The notes: a model not told the origin generated them from the sequence alone. A stretch of DNA of 64,000 bases from Euwallacea fornicatus (GCF_040115645.1 NC_089541.1:2666001-2730000), one strand, 5' to 3'. Positions 48,201 through 58,336 are shown, counted from the stretch's first letter. A program made the numbers and translations.

Positions 48201-51200
48201 ACAATCCAGATTTTAAGGCATCAATAGAATTTAATGCCGTTAAATCGATTGTGGTTTAAACTGATTTAAGGCTTTAAATGAAAAAGGCCTCAGAAGTCCT
48301 AGAACAAACCTTTTAGAGCCCTTGAGAAAAGATAGTGTGACGACATGATTTAGGGTGGTTTAGAAGAAAAATTTACTGTGTTTTCATTCTATTTCAGATT
48401 TAACAGAGAGGAAACAAATAACACTTAGGAAAGTTTAACAATGAAAAAACTAATAAAAATTTATATTTTTACATTGGGATAATATAATCATGATTTAATA
48501 TAGGCTAAGCTTATTTAAAGTTTCGAAAACAAAAGTGAATATTTTTAAAGCTAGTTTGTTAAAGAAAGGCGCGCCCTAAATTGATTTGCATCCGATTTAA
48601 AGTATCTGTTGGTGTATCCAACATATTCACTAATAAGGTAATGTAATTTAAGTAGATTTAAAGCACTAACAACGCGATGTATTTATGATTGAATTAGATT
48701 TAGATTGTGTTGAAGTATTAACAGTCGAAAACCAATAATGTTGACGCTGTTTCATCTAAGAAGAAATAAACAACAAATTCTTTCTATCCATTTGGATGTA
48801 CTCATATAATGGTTAACTTATGATTTGGTCTTATTAGTCCATTGAAATCACTTAAAATCCGATTTAAGTTGAACTAAAAACCTCCAAGGATGGGAACCAA
48901 TAGCAATTCATGTTTGTTCTCAAGCAAAGCACTGATTTAGTAAGATTTATCTCTGATTTCAAGTATAATTAATGTGATTTATTTACCATTAAAAGTAAAT
49001 TAAATTGATTTATTACAGTCTATTGAAGATAACGAAAAGGATATATAGAAGCTGGAAAAGAGAAGGTTTGTTTCAAGGTGATTCACTCTATTTTAAAGTA
49101 CTAATAAAAAGTGATTCAAGTCGATTTAAAGTATCGGAAATAGATTTAAGGCGGTCAAGAAAAAGAGGGGTCATTGGGGCTCCCTTCAAGCGGCCGTTTC
49201 TCTGTTAGAAGGCACTCCAGAACATACGTTTATTTACTTGGTAGTATTTTTGCACGTAAATTACGCTGCTTAAGGGTTGGGACCTGATCGTGGGGCACCC
49301 TATATATAAGTTAATAGAATCTAAAGTTTCCAGAGAAGACCGAACCCATTTAAGTGGTTGGGCAAGAACTAAATTGATCTAAACTGATTTATCTCTGATT
49401 TAAAGTACTAATGCAATGATATATTTACAGTATTGATATTCACGCAACTTAGATCGATTTACTTAAGATTTAATGAAGAGTAAATTCGAACCACTTGGAC
49501 GAAATTTCAGCTCGCTTAGCTCGATTTAATTTCGAAACTTTCTAGATTTGAGATTCACCGAACTCTTCTGTGTTATCGCAGCAAAGTTGACGAAAATTGA
49601 TAGTGCAAAATTCCCATCCGAAGTTAAGCGATACCCATATTGTGTGTATAAACACAACTTAAACTTACTTCTGGGTATTGTACGGCTTGACAATGAGGAA
49701 CGATTGCGGACTCTTTCCGATAACTTGAAAATTTTCTCTAAAAATGAGTTTATTCTTGAAGTTCTCCTCGGAGATTTCAAATTGATTCCACCGCCAAACT
49801 ATCGTGGCATTTGGAATGGCTTCGGGTAGACAAGATAAATTCCCTGGTCTACCATCCCAGCTCCAAACCGGAGGTAAATCTCGGGTTCGATTAAATGTCG
49901 GCTTAAACCATACGGTAATGTGTCCGTTCTTGTATGCGGCCCCTGTCGGATTTTCTGCTATGCATTCATAGAGACCGTCGTCGCTTCTAGTCAGATTATT
50001 GATTATCAGAGTCCCAAAAGCTTCACCTGAAAGATAATGAATCAGATGAGTCAAAAATAATTTTATTTAACGGGGAATTTTGTTACTTATTGGCCGCATT
50101 CGCAACACAACAGCTGCTGAATGCGCCCATTAACAATTTATTACTTTGCTTAATAAAAAAATGTATTGCTCACTTGTTGAAACATCGATTACCTGCATTT
50201 TTAAAAATTTCTTGTTTTAGGGTGATTCTTGTATCCGTAATTTGCTTTCCCACTGTGAATGGTGTTGAACTGCCAAGTTTCCTGAATGTTACCTTTGGTG
50301 GTGGTCGACCCTTTGTTTTGCACAAGAGTCGACTTTCGTTACCCACAGGTGTTGTGGCATTCAACAATTCGTATATTTGCGGTTTCACTAAAACGCTTAT
50401 CCTAACTTCTGTATCCACAGTTCCAGCGGGGTTTTCGGCCGCACACTTGTACATCCCGTCATCGCCGAATTCGACTCTGTTCATTATTAGTTCCCCTGCA
50501 ACAATTAGGGAAGTTTCCCATTTACTGTTGTGAGTTAAGTATGGCTAAATTTATAATATATGAACTATAAAATGCAGACATTCGAATTTTCCATGCGAGA
50601 GGAGTAATATACGCGTACGTTTTGCATATCTAGCGCCATAATTCAGCCATAAAGTTTCGTTGGAGAAGACGCCAAGGGAGATGTTGGGAACAAGAATTTA
50701 AATTCAGGGAAAGCATTCACCTGTTAGCTTTTTAACGTCGAATCGATCCGTTTTAGATAAATCGTTTCGGTGGTCCAGTTTTATCCATTGATAGGTTGGA
50801 GGAGGTTTTCCGATGGCTGTGCACTGAACTGAAGCAGTTTCCCCTTCCACCACTTCGATGGGGTTCATTGGGAAAATTTTTGGTGGTACATGAACCTCCA
50901 CCTAGAAAATTAACATTGTGAAGTATTGAGGAATAAATTATCAATTTTTATTTTTTCAAATTTTTTTAAGTTTAGAAGTACCTTTCGATTTACTAATTTT
51001 TTTGAATTTTTTAAATGGAAATTAAATTATACAATGACTACTAATTTAATTAAACTTTCATATTATAACGAAACCATTTCAATGGGTTTTCGAAAACAAC
51101 AATATTTAATGATCAAAGGATTGTAATGTAATTTAAGCCGATTTGAAATGAGCATAATGCGGGTTATTGAAAATAAAATTTGACTTAAGTAAATTTAGAG

Positions 51201-54200
51201 ACCCGAGATATGGGAACAAAGAGGAATTAAAATAGTTAACCAAGAACTATAAATTTAAAGTACTAAAAAAATCAAATATGATTTAACCTGATTGAAAGTT
51301 TCAAAATGGGAAAACTCATGGGATATAAAGTAGTTTAGACAAAAATGAAATTTATCTTGTATACGGGGTGTACCAAATTAAGTGTGCTCCATTATTAACT
51401 TCGTTGTTAGTAAAGATAGAACTCTAGTTTAAATTGCAAACAGTTGTATTTTCTTGGACTGGTTACGATGGTGATAATAGAACAATAATTTAACATTGCC
51501 TCGTAAAGATAAAACCCTTTTTTTAAATGGAACACAGTGTATATTTACAAACGAAATTAAAACTAGCTTAATTTTATACAAAACAGTTCAGTAACTTTTT
51601 CTTCTAAAATTAATATTTTAAAGATATCAGTTTTTTTCTAATTGTTCAAGCGACAATCGATCAAATTAATTTAATTTGGCAAGCGCTGAGTGGTTAAAAG
51701 TCAAAAATATCAAATTTAAGGCACTTGTAAATTTATAATAAATGTGCTAAAATATTTCTGTCTTTTTTGCACGGAGAAAATGTAATATGTCCGAATCGTA
51801 CATAACATTTATCAAAATAGATTTTAGAAAAAAATGCATAAAATTAAATTAGCTTTTACAGCGTTTATAGATGTATACAGTGTTCCATTTAAAAAGCATT
51901 TTTTTTTAATATCTTCACAATACAATGTTCAATTGTTTTTCTAGAATTATTACCGCAACTAACCCAAAAAATGACAACTTTTTGCAATAAACTAGGGTTC
52001 TATTTTTACTAGTAACAAAAATAGCAATGATTCGCATTTAATTTCGAGTATGCAGTATACGTAATGGGGATCTAATGTAATTTACACTGTTTTAAACTCT
52101 ATATCTATCTATCTCTCTATAGTAAAACTATCATCTCTATAGTAAAAAATACTAACTTACCTTTATGTTTCTGGTTTTATATACCCCAGTAGAAGGCACC
52201 AAAGCTGAGCACTTGTACACACCATCATCGGCCTCGGTTACGTTACTTATGAACAGACCATCAGTACGTTTAATGTACTTTTCAGTATTTTCAGCAATCA
52301 ATTCGTCCCCTTTGTACCAATCGATGATGGGATATGGGTCACCTTTCACTATGCATTTGATCGTGAATTTGGATCCTACTTTGGAGTACTGACTCTCTGG
52401 GGCGTCTGTAAACTGCACATCCTCTGGAAAAAGAAAATGGGTGAGAAGTGAGATTATTTTGATTTACAGCTCATTGGAAAAGTTATTACTATATAATAAA
52501 AAAAGTTTATTGCTCACTAAAAAATGATGGCTCCAGATTTTTTTTGTGAAGAAAAATCCATTATTTGTTACGAATAAATGATTTTTACTACAATTTATTA
52601 CTTTCTGAAGAATGTATTACTTTGTAAACTATTGCTTACTGGAATCATTTATTACTTACTAAAAGTGCTGACTTCAACAGAGGCTGATAAATGCTCAGTG
52701 TTGGTGTAGCTTGCATGGCAGCTATAATTTCCTGCCTGTTGAGCTGTAAGCCCTGTGAAGACCAACATTATTCCCACATCTCCAGGAACATCCTGAAATT
52801 GACAAAAACATTTAACGTAATTCCCAATATCGACAAAAATATCTCTGCATACAGCGTGTCTCCTTAAGTGGGAATTCTAAGTGAAACTATTTCATTATCA
52901 GTTTTACGAAAAAAAGTTAATCTTCGATGTGTGCATGTTGATACGTATTAGAATATTCAACTCTTACAAAAACGTCAGCAAGTTTTGTTCCAAAAACTGC
53001 TGGTGTCTTATGCCATAGTACATTAGCTGTTGAAGAGTATCTTCAAAATATTATGAATGAAAAAATAATGCACAGAGATTCAAATATTTTTTGGCCTCTT
53101 AGATCTCCGGACATAATCCCTAAGGATTATGTGTCATGGAGTTTCTCAAAACAGAAAGTCTTATCAGTACAGATCGTTTGGAGATGTTACTCATTTAGAG
53201 AAGATCGTGTGGGAAGCATACCAGGAAATTATTTCAAATATGATAACGAGTGTATGAATCCAAATGAACTTTCTATTACAAAAAGTATATCAATATATTT
53301 TGCCTCTATCCTTTTAAAAGTCTCTTTCAAATACAGTATCTAGCGATAACTTTAGCTACCAACTCAGAGATAGCAGTCACTAAAATATTCTTCTAACTAA
53401 TATATATATATAAGGCGTTATATTTCTAGATCGTGTTATCGTCCAAGTTACATTTCTCGGTAAATAAGATTTCAAAAGTGACCAGTAAAATACAATTGAC
53501 AAAATGTCAAGTTCAAGGCAAGTTTCACCCAAAATAAATGATTAAAATTAAGTTTAAATTATGTTTTCATATATTCGAGTTGTCATAATTTCATAAGACG
53601 ACGTTCACTCTGCTTTATAGGTGATGACTTTAAATACCGGGTGTCCAGACGAACCCCGAACATAGGAGATTAACGAGGGAAATCGGTTTTAATTTTTCTA
53701 CGCCTGCACGGATTACCCAATTAGAAAACTTTTACATGGCGGTCATTTTCGATCTTCTGTTTAGAGCCGTGTCGACTCAAAACGTTTCCAAACTAAAAAT
53801 ATTTGAATGTCCCGCGTAACCGTTCGAATCCACAATTGGTCAGAGTCAAGGTCAGAATTAAACAAATACAAAGTCTTGGCCTTAACCAATCGTGGCCTCG
53901 AACAGTTACGCGGAACGTTTAAAATGCTTAAATTTGAAGACGTTCTGAGCCGAAACGGCTCTAACTGGAAGGTCGAAAAATTTGCGCAATGATGACCGGT
54001 CTTGAGTATTATGGCCTCCATATAAAAGTTCTTCAATTGTATAATTCGTGCAAGCGTAAAAAAATAAAAACTGACTTCCATTGTTGATCTTTTATGTCCA
54101 GGTTTCGCCAGGACATCCGGTGTAACACATTCAACAGTTTGATTTCGATTTTTTAGAAGGACCGAGGCAAAATTCACTACTGGAACACAACAACCTTTTT

Positions 54201-57200
54201 TTAGGCTTAAAAAAATATTTTTGTTCAACAGTGACACATAATCAAATAATATATATAATGAAAATATGGGGAGTTGATTAAGCAGATGAAAATGTTAGTT
54301 TATATTGAGTACCATTTGGAAGCGAAAAATGGTATTTTTCGTTGATGAGTAATTTTTTGGAGATGGCTGAACAATATGCCTGACAAATTTACAGAGTTAA
54401 TGGTGTGAAATTAGATCTCCCAGAGTTTACGAGATCCGTAGCTACGGGCTTTCTTGGATCGTTTAAAAAAAGACCATCGTTAGGTGGAGCCAGAGGGCTT
54501 TCTAAGGGTGCTCACCCCTTTTCGAAATACGACGGTATAGACCACATAGTAATGCAACGAAAGTCGCGAATAACGACGTCGAATATAACGACAAGGCGCA
54601 TATAGCGATGGAAATTCGAACGTATAACGACGTCACGGAATATAGTATAGTAATTGTAGTATAAAGTCTACACTGTCGGCATTCTTTGAGAAGTCATTTA
54701 AAGAGTGATCGAAATTTTTTTAAAGCAGTGCCTTTAGGAGCTTTATAGACAAATCCCACAAAATTTCTTTTGAATATACATATTTGACACACCTATGTAC
54801 GGTTGTGGTCTTTCTGCGATTCGCATATAAACCTGCTAAAACACCGCATTTTTGATGAGTTTTTGTCTCTTTTTGCAGAATTTTTAGTTGAATGCTGGCA
54901 ATATCGCCTTTATATTGCAGTTGCTATAAATACACAAAAAATCAATTTCTTTAAGTTATTTACTGACGCTAAGCAACTAAAATTGCAACAAAGGGGTTTG
55001 TTGATTGAAGCCTTAGAATATGATTTTTTTATGCGCCAATATGTTCATTTATGTTTAGTGTTGGTAAATAGCTCAAAGAAATGATTTTTTTCTAGAATGA
55101 TGTAGAGAAAATTGGAATTATTGAGAAAGTTCCTGAGTTATGCACGCGGACTATATAAGTTCGAGTCTGTGCTCATTGTACGTATTCATCTTGTTTGTAT
55201 TATTGTAATTTTGTTGTGTTACAAAATATGGCTTCAAGAAAAAAGTTTCGTTCATTGGGGAGAAAGATATGATAGCTTCCAGACTTGAAGCAAGTGAAAC
55301 CTACAATATTATTTTAAGTAAGTTACCCTTACCTCTTCAGTTTGTTTTGACAATTTAGAATAACCGAGCAACTCTGAAAAATGTATTTAATGATAATTTA
55401 TTGCCAAAGAAAAAACTTAAGATATCTATTCGTGGGGATATTGATCATCCATTATTTAAGTGATTTAAAAAGGAAAGAATCGGCAATCAGTGACCGAATA
55501 CTACGGGAAATAGTGGAACGGTTTGCAAAAATAATGAATAAAGGCCCAGAAAGTAAGTGTTTAGAAATTTGGATTAAACGCTTCCGGCAAAAACATAACA
55601 TTCTGTATGGAAAAATTAGTAGTGAAGCTGCTAGTGGACCTGTTGCAGTGATGAAAAAATTGGTTCAACTGTATGGCGAGAAATTCGAAAAAATTATCAG
55701 AATGACGAAATTTTTATCACAGATGAATCAGACCTGTTCTGCATAATGACTCCGAATTAAACACTAAAATTTGAAGGTGACAAGGACACAGGTGGAAAAA
55801 AGTCCAAAAAAAGGGTCACTCTTTTTGTTGTCCACAATATGGCAGAATTAGAAAAACATAAGTTGATTGCTATTAAAAAATCAAAAAACCTTCGCTGTTT
55901 CAAGGACATTACGTTCTTACCTGTATCCTACATGTTCAATAAAAATGCCTGGATGACGTGGGATGTGTTCATAAAAATTTGCCAAATATGGGACATTGAA
56001 TTAAAGAAAAAAAAACACTTTTACTCTTGGCAAACAATTGTCTAGCTCATCCAAAAATGTCAATTTTAATCAATGTTAATGTCCAACATCTCCCGCCAAA
56101 TACCACACCAGTTTTACAGCCAGGATGCCTTGAAATCAGTGGAGGTTCGTTTTGGCAAGCTCTATCTAATGAATATTATTGAAAACAATCAGCACAACAA
56201 AGAGCGTGTTATTAATCTTTTAGATGCAATATCAATTGATTTCTAAAGCGTGAAACTGGATCAAGCAATAACGAATTGTTTTAGACATGTAGATTTCCCA
56301 CCAGCAGCAGTACCTGAGGACTTTAAAGAAGAACGATCGTCTTCCTTTAGCTGAGGTGCCAAGAGAGATAAATAATAATTTTCAAAAAGGTGATGTGCGT
56401 TTTGCTATGATCAAAGAAAACCATACATTGCCAGATGAATTATGGCCTGATTTGGTAAATGTTGACCTTCACTTGGAAACAAGGTGCTCGCCACGCAAGG
56501 AATCTAAGATGGAAGCGATGAAGACTCTGAAAGTGGTGAAGGTTTTAAGCCACCATCAATTGCAGAAGCCCTGCAAGCTGTAAAAACCATGAACAGTTGT
56601 GCGGCATAGTTATTCCAGTGACTAAAGGTTTCTGAATGAAATCAGATCCGTAGAGGAATTTATTGGATTGGTTTATTTTAACTTATGTTGAAAAAGGCAA
56701 ACAAAAATTACTGAATATTTGAATAAATAATTTGTTTTCACCATACATAAATACGAATAAGTTAGAAGTTACATTAAATTATTTACGTTTTATTATTTAT
56801 ACGTTAGTTTTTATTTTTCTTTATACATTTCTGTGTTTTTGTCATGTTTCTTTAATCGCAACGAAAAAAAAAAAAAAGAAGTTTTTATGTAACTACGACC
56901 GGATATACCGACCCTTTTTACTCGACCCCTCGCCGTCGTTATATTCGACTTTCATTGTATATAAAGAGAATCAAACGCGTTGCGAATTTTGTCACAAAAA
57001 GTGTAATTTTGCATGTCAAAAATGTGCCCTGGCTCGGCATCCTAAAGAATGTTTTTATCATAGCATTCGAAATGGAACCTATTTTCAATCCCATACCTTT
57101 TAGTAAAAAATGTTAAAACATTTAGATTTTTTTACAATGCGCCTAACGTGTTTTACGTATACGTACACATACGGACAGGTTTTTGTGGTCTGGCTCCAGG

Positions 57201-58336
57201 GGTACATTTTGATAAAACTTCCATTATTTGTCTAGATAAAAAGTTTATTTTTCCATCGTTTTTTTTTTAAACCACTACGAAAACTGCTTATTATAGTGAA
57301 ATTTGGTGATGTCGACACCAAGCAGTAGAACGTCATATGCTAATATTCGTGAAAGTATACTAAAGATTGTAGTGTTTTGCCCCTTGGCAAAACCAGGTAC
57401 CTATCTATCAAAGGGACCCTGACAATGTCTGGGTTAAGGGAACTTCGCAGAAGAACGATTAAATGTTTTGAAGGAGAGGAAGGGTATTTCGAAGCGCTAC
57501 CGAAATGGCTTAAAACTAAAGTAAATAATTCTACATAAGTCTTCTCCCATAAGCAAAATAAATTACTGTTATGCATTAATTGCTCATTTAAACTGCGCAA
57601 TTGTCATGGAAACATATCGAGAAACGAAAAGCGATCACGTTTTCAATAAACAAGTGATAAATGTGCATTACTGAAACTAATAATGGTAAAATTTTGTTAG
57701 GCAAAATTCGTATTTTTCAGAAGCTGATATGCGACTCCAAATATATGATGGTTGATTACCTCGCTTCAGGCTTGATCCCACGCAGAGCTTTTCATGAAAC
57801 AAAAAAAAAAAAATCGAAAAGTTAATAATAAAATGTATTTCCCATATGATTCCCACTTAAGTAGACACATATCGTCGCATCTACCAAACAAATCAAGGTA
57901 TTCAAACATGTACAAATTCCCGTTTCTCGTTTGGGGCAAATGCAGATATTTAGTAGCACCTTCACTCGCATAAAGCTATGCAAATTGTCAAGTCATTAAT
58001 TCTCGAATGGCTCAGTACACTCGAAAGAGTAAACGGACATATATCAGGTTAACGAATTGCGACTGTTTGAAACGTTCCCTCTCTCTCATTTATCTGAGCC
58101 GCAAATTGTATTATTTCGGTATGGAAAGTGAGAGATTTATACCTGGATATAGAGAGGACTACTCCGATAACTAGTCTCTATTCTCTTATCGTTTTTGTTC
58201 CTCCATTCCAGGTTGGTGATTAAGTCTGGTTTGGGGACGTTCGGACGACAGGTCAGCACTAAGTTTTCGCCTACCTCTTTCCTTATCGGTCGCGACCTGG
58301 GTTGGATTTCTAAAGATGGTGATTGTGCAGTTATTG
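26411..58336 (-). CDS. Fas2: Fasciclin 2, Ig/fibronectin neural cell adhesion protein (5' end missing)
   Basis: Fas2 is a homophilic adhesion molecule on axons and at neuromuscular synapses, orthologous to vertebrate NCAM. Twelve coding exons on the minus strand, 5' to 3': 58336-58143, 52792-52660, 52423-52161, 50901-50721, 50495-50193, 50035-49669, 47585-47332, 46463-46183, 43972-43789, 30582-30387, 30251-30180 and 26525-26411. All junction phases agree and yield 846 residues. Domains: Ig1 (1-109), Ig2 (110-197), Ig3 (198-287), Ig4 (288-385), Ig5 (386-495), two FN3 domains (about 497-720), one membrane helix (about 735-757) and a 90-residue cytoplasmic tail ending GEIIGKHSAV. Intron lengths range from 135 bases to 13.2 kb. 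The signal-peptide exon was not found 5' of 58336. A polyadenylation signal (AATAAA on the minus strand) lies near 25595. Confidence 0.94.
27609..28600. mobile_element. Foldback element in the last Fas2 intron
   Basis: The outer 200 bases of each side are inverted copies. CTCACCTCCAGCTACC occurs near 27755, and its exact complement GGTAGCTGGAGGTGAG is near 28463. TTTCTCTTGATTAAGAGG near 27646 answers the complement near 28555, and ATCGAATGGCACACTAT near 27798 answers the complement near 28420. The left edge reads TATACAG and the right edge CTGTATA. No open frame of note lies inside. This is a non-autonomous long-TIR element of about 1 kb. Confidence 0.75.
30387..30582 (-). CDS. Fas2: Fas2 exon: transmembrane segment
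   Basis: This exon encodes a short juxtamembrane stretch (IGPVPLNSASMSS), a hydrophobic helix (GLIVGLVVAGLVAFLIMVDL), a Cys-rich inner face (ICFCLY, then LCCDR) and a stop-transfer basic run (RARRKKKDEEDPKLG). It starts at ATTTTTCAG|GT and ends AG|GTATTT, with phases matching both neighbours. It aligns with the membrane-span exon of fly Fas2 (DDEAKLG in the fly). Confidence 0.92.
31490..31895 (-). pseudogene. Tc1-like transposase C-terminal remnant
   Basis: The minus strand reads FHEDNDPKHTASSVRSW, then LKWPSCSHEFNPIENL, the second Asp and the Asn-Pro-Ile-Glu box of a DD34E Tc1 transposase catalytic core. Past a stop it continues in another frame with WYSIPKERCQVLFKAVSNRC, matching the Tc1 C-terminus. 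Frame breaks and the missing N-terminal DNA-binding half show that it is dead. Confidence 0.8.
31880..33245 (-). repeat. Copy 3 of the foldback/MITE family, interrupted
   Basis: Read as its reverse complement, this segment repeats the order of blocks seen at 24640-25475: the GAAAGAAAATTCAATTTTCTTT block near 31970, CCACCCTGCGTATTTTTGG near 32265, AAGGTGATCTTATATGAGAATC near 32306, and CTTTATGACGCCCCGC near 32482. The matching outer end (GAAGTCCGAGGGGTTATTAA) lies near 33215, separated by about 600 bases of unrelated sequence, which suggests a further insertion at about 32570-33170. Confidence 0.6.
35021..36040. mobile_element. Foldback element with long terminal arms
   Basis: The arms, about 300-400 bases each, are inverted copies. 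AACCAAAAATAAGGCGTTCT near 35072 answers AGAACGCCTTACTTTTGGTT near 35970, and CGCGTGGTTTAGTAAATAAA near 35271 answers the complement near 35785. The left edge is TATACAGAGTGTCTCG and the right edge GGGACACCTTGTGTAT. There is no transposase. It lies in the 13.2 kb Fas2 intron. Confidence 0.75.
39204..40118. mobile_element. IS630/mariner-like element, short derivative
   Basis: Inverted ends: ATACAGGATGTCATTTAAAT at the left and its diverged complement ending ACATCCTGTAT at the right. GGCCAAATTTCAAGGGGTGA near 39229 answers CTTGAAGTTTGGCC near 40078. The interior holds a transposase remnant (39470-39692). At 0.9 kb it is shorter than an autonomous copy, so it is internally deleted. Confidence 0.7.
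39470..39692 (+). pseudogene. IS630/mariner-like transposase C-terminal remnant
   Basis: The frame reads WPLKSPDLNPLDFFL, the last catalytic-Asp box of insect IS630-type transposases. After a stop it continues with NVKSFIYRAPANTDEEF and EIFQRVRQSLLQRANACIEVE, the usual C-terminus. Internal stops make it non-functional. Confidence 0.75.
41820..42720. repeat. Purine-rich, loosely repetitive segment in a Fas2 intron
   Basis: This stretch repeats variants of a short purine-rich phrase (for example GAGAGTGAAAAAG, GAAAGTGAATGAGAAATAG, GTGAAGAAAGTGAGTAGAG) roughly every 100-150 bases, separated by T-rich pieces. No coding potential was seen. It looks like an ancient degenerate tandem array. Unit length and boundaries are uncertain. 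Confidence 0.35.
43789..47585 (-). CDS. Fas2: Fas2 exons: end of Ig5 and the two fibronectin III domains
   Basis: Exon 47585-47332 closes Ig5 (YTFYECLATNALGDDSI) and begins FN3-1 (YDGLPIRSYTVQYKPE). Exon 46463-46183 closes FN3-1 (YHFRFAARNDVGLGPW) and begins FN3-2 (NHFEIRWNVPADNGEPIEHY). Exon 43972-43789 closes FN3-2 (YKVELRAVNAMGASSPATI) and ends ARG at a GAG|GTGAGC donor. The next coding exon is 13.2 kb downstream. The frame stays open past the donor to a stop at 43661 (see findings). Confidence 0.94.
48090..49530. repeat. Degenerate periodic repeat (GATTTAAAG motif) in a Fas2 intron
   Basis: Variants of CGATTTAAAGTA recur many times, for instance near 48247, 48595, 48655, 48870, 49118, 49392 and 49470, with spacing from tens of bases to about 150. 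A second short patch of the same motif lies at about 51130-51300. The sequence between copies is weakly similar too, so it is probably a very old tandem array. Confidence 0.45.
49669..50901 (-). CDS. Fas2: Fas2 exons: Ig3, Ig4 and most of Ig5
   Basis: Three exons. 50901-50721 starts Ig3 (VPPKIFPMNPIEVVEGE, TASVQCTAIGKPPPTYQW). 50495-50193 finishes Ig3 (DDGMYKCAAENPAG) and opens Ig4 (VKPQIYELLNATTPV). 50035-49669 finishes Ig4 (DDGLYECIAENPTGAAYKNG) and opens Ig5 (RDLPPVWSWDGRPGNLSCL). The regular 'domain ends with ENPxG, next exon follows' layout is typical of Ig-superfamily genes with mid-domain introns. Confidence 0.94.
51360..51543. mobile_element. Short MITE, copy A
   Basis: The ends form an inverted repeat (TATACGGGGTGTACCAAAT at the left, ATGGAACACAGTGTATAT at the right). 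The whole 184-base unit recurs in reverse orientation at 51873-52060, sharing the AAAGATAGAACTCTAGTTTA block. Non-coding. It lies in the Fas2 intron between Ig2 and Ig3 exons. Confidence 0.65.
51873..52060. mobile_element. Short MITE, copy B (inverted relative to copy A)
   Basis: It begins GTATACAGTGTTCCATTTAA and ends near TGCAGTATAC. Its reverse complement follows copy A at 51360-51543 throughout, with moderate divergence. The two copies are separated by about 330 bases. Confidence 0.65.
52161..52792 (-). CDS. Fas2: Fas2 exons: rest of Ig1 and complete Ig2
   Basis: Exon 52792-52660 supplies the second half of Ig1 (AGNYSCHASYTNTEHLS holds its second cysteine). Exon 52423-52161 is a whole Ig2 domain (KFTIKCIVKGDPYPIIDWYK, then DDGVYKCSALVPSTG). 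The 236-base intron between them and all phases (1 to 2) are consistent. The equivalent region of fly Fas2 has the same domain order. Confidence 0.93.
53040..53230 (+). pseudogene. IS630/mariner-like transposase fragment
   Basis: A short open stretch reads FWPLRSPDIIPKDYVSWSFS and KQKVLSVQIVWR, recalling the WPPRSPDLTPLDFFLWGFLK box near the end of the catalytic domain in IS630-type transposases. The second half of the Asp-Pro box is altered (PKDY for PLDY). No upstream catalytic parts were seen. A terminus-like CAGCGTGTCTCCTTAAG sits near 52853. Confidence 0.55.
53636..54124. mobile_element. Nearly perfect-length hairpin (foldback) element
   Basis: The whole 490-base unit is one inverted repeat: CCGGGTGTCCAGACGAAC at the left edge answers GTTTCGCCAGGACATCCGG at the right, GAGCCGTGTCGACTCAAAACG near 53764 answers CGTTCTGAGCCGAAACGGCTC near 53940, and CGCGTAACCGTTCGAATCC near 53814 answers the complement near 53910. 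The loop is under 70 bases. RNA from it would fold into a long hairpin. Confidence 0.75.
54262..54554 (+). pseudogene. piggyBac-like transposase fragment, part 1
   Basis: With stops and a frame change this reads a piggyBac-type C-terminal region: a GGVD-like start near 54266, EKWYF near 54325, then LDLPEFTRSVATGFLG (frame from 54405) and KYDGIDHIV. It stops where a Tigger-type element begins. The corresponding Cys-rich end resumes at 56959. Upstream catalytic parts were not recognised. Confidence 0.6.
54555..56957 (+). mobile_element. Tigger/pogo-like element inserted in piggyBac-like sequence
   Basis: The ends are inverted repeats: CAACGAAAGTCGCGAATAAC at the left and the complement of CAATGAAAGTCGAATATAAC at the right, each followed inward by further CGACG/AATATAACGA repeats. 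The right flank is TA, the Tc1/mariner target; the left flank has drifted to TG. A broken jerky/Tigger transposase fills 55228-56583. Confidence 0.75.
55228..56583 (+). pseudogene. Tigger/pogo-like transposase, decayed
   Basis: It starts MASRKKFRSLG (helix-turn-helix end). Across several frames it shows the DDE core: FITDESDLF (first Asp), GGKKSKKRVTLFVVHNM, KKSKNLRCFKDITFLP, NKNAWMTWDVF, then LPPNTTPVLQP-like and SIDF...ITNCFRHVDF near the end. This is the order of CENP-B/jerky-related Tigger transposases. Multiple stops and frameshifts make it a pseudogene. Confidence 0.8.
56959..57104 (+). pseudogene. piggyBac-like transposase fragment, part 2 (Cys-rich end)
   Basis: The frame reads YKENQTRCEFCHKKCNF, then ACQKCALARHPKECFYH, a C-x2-C, C-x2-C, C-H pattern as in the C-terminal zinc-binding domain of piggyBac transposases. 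It begins immediately after the Tigger right end and continues the fragment at 54262-54554, so one ancestral gene was split by the insertion. Confidence 0.65.
57105..58142. other. Fas2 intron sequence, nothing recognised
   Basis: This stretch runs between the piggyBac remnant and the Fas2 Ig1 exon. It is AT-rich with short open frames only, and I see no transposon ends or conserved coding blocks. Confidence 0.45.
58143..58336 (-). CDS. Fas2: Fas2 exon: first half of Ig1
   Basis: This exon begins after the acceptor TTTTCAG with the last two bases of a codon and reads ITAQSPSLEIQPRSRP, then ENLVLTCRPNVPKPD with the first Ig cysteine, then LEWRNKNDKRIE, ending at CAG|GTATAA. The mature N-terminus of Fas2 is expected very near its start, so the upstream exon should encode the signal peptide. 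The next exon is 5.3 kb away, in a region full of transposons. Confidence 0.88.

Noticed and set aside
50090..50533. Plus-strand open frame of 147 codons
   Set aside because: It lies opposite the Fas2 Ig3/Ig4 exon, whose coding sense is secure on the minus strand.
53814..53840. tRNA B-box-like GTTCGAATCC
   Set aside because: It is part of the long hairpin element; no cloverleaf or A box can be drawn around it.
53761..54237. 158-codon minus-strand open frame
   Set aside because: It mostly covers the 490-base inverted-repeat element, where open frames arise by symmetry, and has no protein resemblance.
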